Positions 9,924-19,305 of a DNA stretch of 64,000 nucleotides are shown here, in pieces. The notes beneath the pieces are model-generated. The model was not told where the DNA came from, ran no database searches, and worked only from the letters and a program-made list of their open reading frames with translations. How positions within the stretch are numbered: the stretch's first letter is position 1; the number at the start of each line of letters is the position of its first letter. The position numbers and the translations under genes were made by a program. The DNA comes from Chara braunii (taxonomy: Eukaryota; Streptophyta; Charophyceae; Charales; Characeae), in NCBI GenBank assembly GCA_003427395.1, contig BFEA01000198.1:1044667-1108666 (forward strand), written 5' to 3'.

Positions 9924-10118
9924 TCAAGATAGATGATAAGTGTACTCGATCTTAGTCTGAATTTTCACTATAGCCAGAGCATGCTCTCTCATAAGAATTG
10001 TCTGACAATGAATGTTCTCCTCAACTCTCCCCTCCCAATCCTCATTGACACGACCCCAGTGTAGGGTGCCAAAAACCCTCACTGTGTTTGAGTCACTCGT
10101 CTCTGCAACCTCTTGCAT
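9924..10118 (-). pseudogene. Short ORF, copy 1 of a duplicated pair
   Basis: The 64-residue frame contains SNTVRVFGTLHWGRVNEDWE, then TILMREHALAIVKIQTKIEYTYHL. The second half matches copy 2 at 10306-10647 (TVIMMEHALTLVRNHTKIEYTYYL), including conserved EHAL and TKIEYTY. This is a divergent tandem duplication. Function unknown; no family recognised. Neither copy has the Cys/His pattern of a knuckle. Confidence 0.45.
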
Positions 10119-10151
10119 TGGTCATGATTGGTAAGGACTTATGGACGGCTT

Positions 10152-10195
10152 TTAATTGTCTCTTGGACGACTGTTAATTGTCTCTTGGATGACTG
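10152..10195. repeat. 22-bp tandem duplication
   Basis: TTAATTGTCTCTTGGAYGAC plus TG occurs twice head to tail (10152-10173 and 10174-10195) with one difference. It sits between the two related small ORFs. Confidence 0.8.
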
Positions 10196-10305
10196 ACCGT
10201 CTGGATTGTCTCTGAATTGTCAGTTTACTGACTGATATCACACTATAACAACTCACTATAACTCATGTTTTGATGATTCCCTACTGAACTGATTATTTTC
10301 TCAGT

Positions 10306-10647
10306 TCAGTTCCTTTCAGTCCGCTCTCTCGTTTCTGCTTGTGGCTGATTTGTTTGCTCAGAAAATATTAAATTATTTCCGACTATTCTCCTTGCCTCTT
10401 CGACTGAGCCCAAGGAAGAGATGGTTGCACACAGTTTTCCGTTCTTGTTATACAGGTAGTAAGTATACTCAATTTTAGTATGGTTCCTTACAAGTGTTAA
10501 CGCATGCTCCATCATGATGACTGTCCGACGACCATAATCATCAGTTACAATCTTTTTCCAGTCTTCTGCAATGCTCTGACACAGTGAACAGGTCACTCTA
10601 ACAGTATCATTGTCCCCCATCTTCTTTATAAAAACCAGCCGTTTCAA
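10306..10647 (-). pseudogene. Short ORF, copy 2 of a duplicated pair
   Basis: The 113-residue frame starts MKRLVFIKKMGDNDTVRVTC and continues EDWKKIVTDDYG, TVIMMEHALTLV, TKIEYTYYLYNKNGKLCATI. It shares NDTVRV, EDW, EHAL and TKIEYTY with copy 1. The conserved residues suggest that both derive from a real protein. It is the most 5' open frame on the same strand as element 1. Function unknown. Confidence 0.45.
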
Positions 10648-13600
10648 AACAGAGAGCGACTGATCTACCGGAGGACTGAAACGAAAATGATTGAGACTGT
10701 AGCCAGGGATAAGTTGCCGAAACGAGGTTCAAATCGTGACCAACTGGCTACTGCTCTAACGTTGCATAAGCATTGCCGGTTATGTTCCCTGACGATCTTG
10801 GTTAAGTTTGAAATTAACGGTTTTTGCAGTGAACAGTCATTGAACGTCAGTCATCCGAGGCAAAAGGCTTTCGGGCGACTACCGAACAGAACTTCCCGGG
10901 AAAATTGGTTCGAGTTGATAGGAAAGTCAGGGAAACCTTGCACTTATTCAATTCCTCCTTTGACTTATTTCACTATCTTGAGTAGTATATCAACATCTAG
11001 TACTTTGTGAACATAGTTATAGGACCAAATTGGTATCGGAATTAAGAATTAAACAGGCCCTGGTAATGCCCCCATGCGTCACGCTTGTCCAAGATTACGG
11101 AGATCAGATCCGCGTTCACTCCGGATATCAGATAACGAGTACAACCTTCACTCAACAGGCGAGTGAACTTCGAACCCCATCTTCCTTAGCTCCCAAAATG
11201 AGACACAGTGAGTTGCAAGTGCCTGATTCTGCCTTTTGAGCAGCATTAGTGACCAAGACTGCTATTCTCAATTAACGCTTTGTACCAAGCACAAAGAAGT
11301 GTAGATTACTCAGGCCAACCTAAGCTTCTCTGAGTGCAGATTAGGTGGTTCAAAATCAAACCAAATCAGATCGGTAGACTGTTAGTCACCATCAAGTAAG
11401 AACTTAACAAGGAGATAGGAGACCTTTCTTAGCATTGCCTTTCTCTGTCCCATTTACCTAGGGGTAAAATGAAACATGACTTAGCCAAAAATGTCATCAC
11501 TATACCCTTTTCGACGACAAGCTCGCTTAACAAGCTTGTGAGAAGGCCTCTGTACACATAAGCTCATGTGTTTGTACAACCCTCACACTTGTAGACACAC
11601 ACGCTTGCACGTTCATTCACCCACACAAGCATATGCGAGTTTGACTGCTTAATTGGCCACGTGCCACACGCAAAGTCCATAGATCACACGCACATTCGAT
11701 CAAATAAGCACACGTTGTCTCACGCGATCACACCCTAGTGCGATCGCACAAGAAGAGAAAAAAACGAAAGTCTAAATGCCTCTGTTATCTTTGCTCCCCA
11801 CAGGGTTACATGCACAGTGCGAGAGAAAGAACCAATATCGATCGATCACTACATGAAGGCACACAAAGTTAAGGTCGCGCTGCCTTCCTGACTTTGCCAA
11901 ATAATAAGGCAGATTCCCCAAAGGAATAGTATGTCCAGTAGTGGAGCATGAAAGCTTCCAAACGTCAAGAGAAAGGAAAGAAAAAAAAAACAGACTTCCT
12001 TCGTTTCTCCAATCATTCAGTCTGACTGCTTGTGTACGGAGTCTTCTTCCAAGGCCAACAAAACCTTATGGCGCTAATTATGCTTCAAGACTACCCCTCA
12101 AATCACCGTACATGCAGCCTGCAGAAGATTTGACCTTTCCACAACATAGTTAAATCGGTTAGCACTTACCAATTAACTTGTTTGAGAGGGAAAAAAAAAA
12201 AAAGGAACTATATCAGAGGCGGGAAGTAGGAAGAATTATTCAGCATGAGTAGCGTCTTATCTAAGAGTTTTAACCACAACGATTGTTTCCAGCTAAAACC
12301 CCTCTCTGCTGACATCCAACGTCTCTTTGACGCCCGCCCTGATCTCTCTTCTTAAGCCTTCAGACATTCTCCCGTACATGTGCGCTAGGAAACGAGCCCA
12401 TGGTAGCTGACTTTATCGCATAAGGATGTTCAGCCACTCGAGTAACGACAATACAGGCAAGGCATTGGATCAGCAGACCGCTTCTGCTTATTCTGCCTGT
12501 TTGATGGCCGTCCGAACACATGCGAAATGATGCGCTCGACATGGGCGAGTGCATGACTCAGGCGAGTCAAGTTATCCAAAAAAAAGGAAAAACGAGCAAC
12601 CCTCTCTCCTGACCTCTTCTCCCATGTGACCTCTCTTCTGGAGCACCCACTGCGTACGGAAGCCCGGGCCCTCGCGCGTGCACTGCATCACCAGATATAG
12701 GCTGATCTCTGCTTGAAGACGTTGAAACTAATGGTGAGCTTACTCGCGAGAGCCTTGTCACCTAGTCACGTCCGCACACAGCTTCCAACACTTCTCGAGC
12801 CCCTAATCAGACTTCCCTCGTTGTTCTCTCGCCCCCGCTTGCGCAGACACCAACTCTGCCTCTAACCGGTCAAACACTAATTAGCTGGTAACTGCAGTCC
12901 ACGCTCAAGAAGGCCGTGCTCAACGCGCGGCAAACAGATTGAATAGCAACCTACGCCCCGCAGATTAGCCTTTCTTGACGGACACTGCTCATGTCGTTCT
13001 GGCAGCCCTCTCCCTTATCTTTTCGCCAACTGCTGCAGGTGCAAGCACGTTGCGCGAGCGTGTGAGCTACCTTTGACGTCCGTCGCATTCTGCGAGCTCG
13101 TCTCCTTTCCTGCTCATACCGTCCCCCTTTCGTTGACCTTTTTCTCACTCCCTGAGCTGCCACACATTTTTCCGCGTGTCGCGTGTCGATTACTCACACT
13201 CTAAAACTGAGCTTCGTCCTTTTCATCACTCATGTGCCGCGCTGGCGCTTTTCCTTCTTGCATGAGTGTCGCGTCTAGGCTGAGTACGCAGGTCGCAACT
13301 TCGTGCCCTGTCCCGCTTTAAGAGTCCATTTGTTTTCCTGCCTTTCTGATGAATACGGTGAGCTCGCGCGCTGTGATCACACACAGCCTACTAGTTTTTT
13401 TTTTTGTCGTCAACCGTCCCTCTCTCTCTCGCGCGTTGACTTCTCCCCCCGCCACACCTCTTCTCGCACCAACTGTTTTTCTCTCCCTCTACACCCCTAT
13501 TTTTCCCCTGCTCTCCTTCTCACCCGTCCCACGGCCTCTGGGCGTCGGGTGTCTCGAGCTAGCCTCGGGTCCTTCCTCCACCGGGTTTGCGGCCCGATGA

Positions 13601-14460
13601 TGCTTCTGGATCTCCCCAGGTCTGTTCCAGGACTTGAGATCCGTCTCTCGGTCAGCGTCACTCATCTCACTTTCCCCTCCCGAGTCTCTGTCCTGGTGGA
13701 TCTGCTCCAGGTCCGCTGTGTCCATCGAGGTCTCAATTTCGTGGTAGGCCACCGTTATCCTTAGCCTTGCCGTCACTCCGTCCCGTCTACAGCGTCTCTC
13801 CGCTCGGTCTCTCGCCTCCGAAACCGCGTCCTACAGCTTCGGGTTAGTCCGCATCTCCCCCTCTCGTGCTCCCTCCACGTTGATCTTCAGTATCAGTTCA
13901 TCTCCACGGTCGTAATTGAGTACGACGGTAATCCAGGGCCCTTCCCCGGACACGGGTTTCCAACGGGTCTGGTGATACCAGTACCCGGGCCTGTACCCAT
14001 GCAGCGCCATAGCTGCTTTCTCAATAGCCGGCGCCTGCCCGGCAAACAGCGCAGCGCAAAGTCACCAACTTCCAATAGCACACCTCTCTACACCCGAGCC
14101 TGCGGTACAGACTGCGCACTACCAGATGGCTGGCTGCGGGCGATATCCCGACTCACTCTTCTCTCTTATAGGGCTTTCCTCTGCGTTCTGAACGAGGGAC
14201 TTAGATTAGTCCTTTTCAGACCTTTCCGCATTTCAAGAATTTTAAAACAATAGATTAATAATTAATCTTCAGAAAATAATACTCAAGCCCAAAACCCAAC
14301 AGTTGATCGCGAACTAAACTCACACTTGTCAATCTCAGACCCTAGCAACATGACTGCGGGTTCGGCACTGCGGTCCCATAACGAGGTACTAAGGGTCACA
14401 TTTCCCTTTTAAAAATTCAGCGCAGGCCTATCTTCATCGGGTACCCTTGTCCGATGGCAA
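10648..14460. other. non-coding stretch with local hairpins
   Basis: No protein family was recognised. Frames near 12.9-14.2 kb are antisense pairs of low-complexity Arg/Ser/Pro sequence. Local inverted repeats include ACAAGC/GCTTGT at 11517-11539 and ACACAT/ATGTGT at 11554-11571, then CA-rich sequence to about 11.75 kb. The segment could include the 5' LTR of element 1, but no match to 1.3-2.9 kb was seen. Confidence 0.35.
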
Positions 14461-14467
14461 GGAGGGG

Positions 14468-14501
14468 GCTTATGACCCTCCACGAGGGGGGTGATAAGCC
14501 T
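14468..14501. repeat. Strong hairpin
   Basis: GGCTTATGACCC and GGGTGATAAGCC form a 12-bp stem with one mismatch and a loop of about 10 bases, inside a G-rich context. Confidence 0.7.
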
Positions 14502-14856
14502 CCTACCAATGCGGCCGCGGGTGCCCTTCTTTTGGGGGCCTAACCCCGCGGCGCTCAGTCGGTGCTCATTCCACAGACAGTGTATGCAAGGTCGGTCTAC
14601 TTAGGCCGTGTACTGCTGGCTCGTAGTTCGAACCGTTGGCCTCCCGCGAAAGGACAGGCCAACAGGCAAAAACTCGAAAATAGAAAATCTAGGTAATAAT
14701 AATAAAAGTAATAATGATAATAAACGCAGAGAGAAAACGACGACGCTTCAAACTTGTTCAACGCCACATTTCCACCTGAATAACAGTGTAAGTCCATGCA
14801 CAAAACTTAAAACCCAACTTTCCTTTTCATACTTTTTTCCTCTGTATCTATCCCTT

Positions 14857-15110
14857 AACACGGCTACTGGGGTCCTATCGTGCGACTCAGATGAAGAGGT
14901 ATGGGACGGGTGATATGCAAGGAATCGAGCCAGTCTAGGCCACAGGCCACCGCCCGAATAGCATACAAGTCCACGCAGACCCCATTGTACCTGGTCTCCA
15001 ATACAGCTACCGGGGCCCTACTGCCCGAAGCTTAGATGCGCAGGTCCAGTACAGGTGATATACGAAAGGTTGGGCCTGATTAGGCCACAATACCACCACC
15101 CGAACTCGAC
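14857..15110. repeat. About 144-bp degenerate tandem duplication
   Basis: The blocks starting ACACGGCTACTGGGGTCCTA (about 14857) and ATACAGCTACCGGGGCCCTA (about 15001) match through GGTGATAT, TAGGCCACA and CCGCCCGAA / CCACCCGAA. A third, partial copy with TAGGCCG precedes them near 14602. The segment is non-coding. Confidence 0.65.
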
Positions 15111-15120
15111 GCCTGAACTG

Positions 15121-16260
15121 TTAGCCCTCCCCCTACAAAAAGACAGGCTGAAAAGAGAGGAACCGTGTTAGGTATCAACTGATGGAGTTATAATAATAAT
15201 AATAGTAATAATAAATATAATAGATAACAACTTTGAATAAGACGTAACGACGAATGACTATAGAACGTCGAGTCTTCTCGATTAGCAGCCGTCAGTCCAC
15301 ATAGACTAGGCTTTCAACTATCATTTATTTTCCTTTTTTTTTGCATTTCCGCTTTTACTTTTGTTTTCTTAGCCCTGTCTTTTTATGTTAGTGACCATTA
15401 GTCTGTGTACCTGACCCATAACTTAGTAGAGGGGCGATTAGCGCGCAGTTGAAAAGTTTGAGCCAGCCCTCTCACCTCCGGGTCCCAGGGCGAACCCGGC
15501 GGCTACCACGATCACAGGCCGGTTGTGCTCTGCTGTACAGCAGGGCGCCGAGCCTGCGTGGACCAATGGAAGTCCTGTGGCGCACCCCTTTTGCTGAGGG
15601 TTGCGCCACCGGGGCTGGCCTGCGCCGAGAATAACCCAGGTACCAGCCCTAAACAGCACCAGACGAGCCTTAGGGATCGATAAGTCAGGGCAGGGGACTA
15701 GCACTGAGCGAGGAACTGGTACACAAAGGAGGGCCGGGACGCCGTGCCCTCCGACACCGGTGCTCATCTCTGCCACCGGTAAAGTTTTAACTACCGTAGA
15801 CGTCTCTTTTTTGTTGATTACTTTGGGTTTTGACGGGGTCAGGAGTCTTGACATGAAGAAAGCCCTTGCGGACGGAAGGCTCTGCAGGGGGATCTTCCAC
15901 TCCCCCCCTCCCCCTTCCTCAACTTTCCTATGTACCATGATCGTCTGCCCGCATGCGGTTGATTTAGGCGGGCGGCCCAGGAAGGGGTGGGCGAAGTGCG
16001 AGATATGTGAGGGGGGGAGGAGGATTGAGTGTCATCAGACCCCCTGCTGTGCTAGGTGGCAGGGGTAACCGGCCTCCCCCCACTAGTTTCTTCTAGTGCC
16101 ATCTAATTATTCTCAGTCAGGCTTTTGGCTGCCTGTTGCTGCATGGCGCCCCTATATAACATAGTAGAGCTCAATCGTTTGTGTGCCTTTTGGAGCTTGT
16201 ACCTTGATTTAGTACCCCTGCTGGATGCCGTCACGCTCGGGTGTTGTTATTCCTTCCCCC
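15121..16260. other. no confident gene
   Basis: Two overlapping opposite frames (minus 15438-15938, 166 residues; plus 15601-16068, 155 residues) occupy a GC-rich stretch and cannot both be coding. Neither shows a recognised motif. The first 300 bases include a short ATA-rich run of TAATAATAATA type near 15190. Confidence 0.3.
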
Positions 16261-16620
16261 TGCAGTATCCCTTTGTTCCCCTCTCCTATCCGTCTAGATT
16301 CTGAATGTGCACCCCCCTTCCCACTGTCCCTATCCGTCGAGGTACTTAGAGTGAACTCCTGCTAATCTTGCCACATGTGCACCACATCGACTATCATTAC
16401 TTGGTGAATCTTGCTGCATGCATTGGGTGGGAAGAATAGCGAATATGACACACTCAACGTTATTCCTTTCCTGCGTACGATGGGATCCCCTTGTCGGCCT
16501 TGCAGTATCCCTTTGTTCCCCTCTCCTATCAGTCTGAGTTCTAAGTGTGCACCCTCCTTCCCACTGTCCCTATCCGTCGCAGTACACAGAGTGAGTTCCT
16601 GCTAATCTTGCCCCATGTAC
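16261..16620. repeat. 120-bp direct duplication, 240-bp period
   Basis: TGCAGTATCCCTTTGTTCCC begins both copies, 16261-16380 and 16501-16620, exactly 240 bp apart with no indel. By eye about 15 of 120 positions differ. A further shared ACTTGGTGA follows each copy. No coding content was seen. Confidence 0.85.
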
Positions 16621-17097
16621 GTCTGTTTGCGATCAAATAATGACCTCTCTGAAACCTCTTGTGCACTCGGCTAACATCACTTGGTGAGTCCTATCGAATA
16701 GATGGTGACACTACCATTCAACACACTACCATATTACCCCACCCTTGGCAGACTGGATCAGGGGAGGAGAGTTCTTCCTGACTCCTCCGGAGAGGGCAAA
16801 CCACTCCCCCCGATTCAGCCGTGTAACCCTGTCATCGAGGGATCGTCATCCAAGGTAGAGTAAGGCCGGCTGGGGGAAAAGGATCAGGGTCGGGGAGAGG
16901 GCCCTAGATCGGAGACCCCTAAGGGGAGGACACAAACAAGATCGACCAGGGGGTTGCGGTGCTAAGTGGCTGGCCAGGGAGGAGCTAAGCGTATTCGGCC
17001 AGGGAGAAGGAAGGGGGAAGGAGGGAAGCGAAAACGGACTTCATTTGTTGAACCTTAAAAAGTCTTCACTTTTTCTCTTCACCTCTTCGGTGCAGAC

Positions 17098-17514
17098 ATG
17101 GCAGGGGTTGGTGGGCGTAGGGATTACGCTACAGAGAGGCGTGTGGTGATTGAGGACATCAAGAGGATGGAGAGAGAGGTTTTACTCCTGCACAGTTATT
17201 TGGTGGAGAGGGGTGACACAATCGAAGTGCGTATGCGATGCAGAAGAGCGGCATGTCAAAGTGAGTTCACACAGGAGAACACTCACGTGCGGCGGTGGGC
17301 TGTGGGTGTCCAGAGAAGGTTGCGACTTCGCGTGAAACCCTCCGACACTGTTGTGACGACCTTGCCATTGGAAACGGGTGATTGCGGCATGACATTACTA
17401 GATGGAGGAGAATGTGGAAGGACATGCGTGTCACCTGCGACGCAGCGAGCCTTGGAGGAGGCGCTGGGTGACAGGGATGAAGCTCTTAGGAGGTATGAAG
17501 CTGCTGAAGCATAG
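17098..17514 (+). CDS. Hypothetical protein, possible exon
   Basis: A 138-residue frame starts MAGVGGRRDYATERRVVIED and is rich in Arg and Glu, with heptad-like stretches at both ends (IKRMEREVLLLHSYLVERGD; ALEEALGDRDEALRRYEAAEA). This suggests coiled coil. The ATG is immediately preceded by a pyrimidine-rich run ending in TGCAG, which resembles a 3' splice site, and GTGAGT occurs inside at about 17261, which resembles a 5' splice site. I recognise no family. It may be a host gene remnant or a gag-like fragment. Confidence 0.4.
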   Translation: MAGVGGRRDYATERRVVIEDIKRMEREVLLLHSYLVERGDTIEVRMRCRRAACQSEFTQENTHVRRWAVGVQRRLRLRVKPSDTVVTTLPLETGDCGMTLLDGGECGRTCVSPATQRALEEALGDRDEALRRYEAAEA

Positions 17515-17635
17515 GTGGTGGTGGCTAAGTAGGAGGTGGACACGACTTGGAGATTCTGTGATGACGTCGTGCACGGGAGAGGAGACGCTGACGGCGGTGG
17601 CTGTTTATTGAGTTTCACAATTCGGAGGCCTGTCA

Positions 17636-17884
17636 TTGACAGCGGATAAAGGCAAACGGGCTGATGTTGGCACATGTACAGTGAATGCGCATATGTCACA
17701 ATGGCCCTCCTGTCAGGAGATGACCTTGCATTTGACGGACATGGAGAGAGAGTTCGTCCGCCTGCAGATGGTGATCAACGTCCTCAATCTCCCTCCCTCT
17801 TTTTGGGAGGATGTAGATAGGGACATGCAACGTTTCACCGGGATGGAGAAGTCGTGCCCGCCACCGAAATCGCCTTCACAGTGA
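17636..17884 (+). CDS. Hypothetical protein fragment
   Basis: An 82-residue frame contains MEREFVRLQMVINVLNLPPS followed by FWEDVDRDMQRFTG. The composition is protein-like and amphipathic. It lies about 120 bp after the 17098-17514 frame on the same strand and could be another exon of the same gene. The frame ends as a GA microsatellite region begins. No family recognised. Confidence 0.35.
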   Translation: MTADKGKRADVGTCTVNAHMSQWPSCQEMTLHLTDMEREFVRLQMVINVLNLPPSFWEDVDRDMQRFTGMEKSCPPPKSPSQ

Positions 17885-17901
17885 TGTCGCAGGAATGTGC
17901 G

Positions 17902-17964
<63 letters not shown>

Positions 17965-18059
17965 CCTTTTTATGTGTGCAAGTTCGTACCGAAATTTACA
18001 GAGACGATTATGATGAACTTGTCAGTTTTTCGAAATCGCCTTCACAGTGATGTCGCATG

Positions 18060-18106
<47 letters not shown>
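17868..18106. repeat. Duplicated unit carrying (GA)n microsatellites
   Basis: GAAATCGCCTTCACAGTGAT followed by GTCGCA occurs at about 17868 and 18034, each time followed within 25 bases by a GA-run (about 17907-17960 and 18063-18106). The segment together with its microsatellite was duplicated at a period of about 165 bp. Confidence 0.85.
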
Positions 18107-18107
<1 letters not shown>

Positions 18108-18628
18108 GCGTCACCGTTGTTGTGACATCATGCACGCCACCAACAGCTCCTCGCACTGGCACCTGAGAGGCTGTTCGATGGGGATGTTCCTGATGGACAC
18201 ATCGGGATGCTTGGTGCTGTGTGGCGAGGTTGTCATGAAAGGGGTACTAGGTCTCAGTCCCGGATTCGGCCACCCCATCGACATCTCCTCGCTGCAAGTT
18301 CAGCGGCGACGTCCCAAGTCCCGGTCCCTGACTTCCCATCCAAGCGCAGGCACCGGCTGGGCCACAGACTGGGACTCAGAGACTCCCCGGTCAGGAATGG
18401 CCGAGAGCCCATCAGGATCATACGTGGAACCCATACTGGATGGCAAAGGCTCAGAACAGGTCGAAGCTGCGGGCTACGAAGCGGACAAGTACGGAACGAT
18501 ACACAAGTTCGCAGCTCCACAGAGTTAAAGATGGCGCCAACGGCGAGAAACGGAACAGGCGAACGGGCGAAAGAAGGAAACAGAGGAAAGTCAAGTGACA
18601 ACGAACGGCGGACGTGGCATGTTTTAAG

Positions 18629-19305
18629 TTCCTAAAGGCACGAAAAACAGGCCTTCGACGAATGTGTCAGGGCCCGAGTTTGAAAAGGCGTTCGTAACTA
18701 AGGCCGACAGTGGCGTCAGGGTTGAGGTTTCATTAAGGCGGTTGTGTCCTTTTTTTTTTTTGTCGCTCGGTCGCGCCGCGCCGCGGCTGCAAAGAGATTT
18801 TTTTTTGTTTTTTTTGTCGGTCGGTCGCACCGCGCCGCGCCGTGCCGCGGCTGAAAAAAAAAAAAAAAAAAAAGTGTATCCTCCCCATGGTCGGGCCACG
18901 ACCGAGGTGTCTCGACCACACCCCAGATTGGCCACGACCGAGATGTCTCGCCCACACCCCAGATTGGCCACGGCCGAGATGTCTCAGCCACACCCCAGAT
19001 TGGCCATGGCCCCGATGTATAGGCCAAACCTCGACCGTGGCCCGACCATGTTTTTTTTTTTTTTTTTTCCAGCCGCGGCGCGACCGACGGGAATAAATAA
19101 ATAAATAAAATCTCCTTGCCGCCGCAGTGCGGCGCGACCAACTGAGGGAAAAAAAAAAAAAAAAAAAAAAAAAACCCTATTGTCAACCGCCTTAATGAAA
19201 CCTCCGCCCTGACACCACCGCCGGCTTGAGTTACGAACGCCTTTTCGAACTTAGGCCCTGACATAAATGCCGACGCCTGTTTTTTCTGCCCATTACGAAC
19301 TCCCA
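18629..19305. mobile_element. Fold-back (inverted-repeat) element
   Basis: Arms of exactly 80 bp, 18665-18744 and 19184-19263, are reverse complements with about 10 mismatches and no indels. They begin TGTCAGGGCC and end AAGGCGGTTG. Weaker complementarity continues outward for about 35 bp (AAAAACAGGC on both sides). Between the arms lie alternating T- and A-runs and a 36-bp minisatellite. No transposase is present, so this would be a non-autonomous MITE or fold-back element. No target-site duplication could be fixed because the outer ends are blurred. Confidence 0.75.
18894..19030. repeat. 36-bp minisatellite inside the fold-back element
   Basis: Units start with GGCCACGACCGAG at 18894, 18930, 18966 and (partial) 19002. 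Unit 2 contains CGAGA-TG-TCTCG, itself a small hairpin. The array occupies the apex of the larger inverted repeat. Confidence 0.9.

Noticed and set aside
10648-12200. 5' LTR of element 1
   Set aside because: No match to the 1.3-2.9 kb flank could be seen, so an LTR pair is not supported.
13303-14253. Frames up to 153 codons, plus and minus
   Set aside because: Ser/Arg/Pro/Leu-biased, mutually antisense in a CT-rich stretch; no domain.
15438-16068. Two opposite frames of 155-166 codons
   Set aside because: Overlapping antisense frames in GC-rich DNA with no recognised motif; at most one could be real and neither has support.
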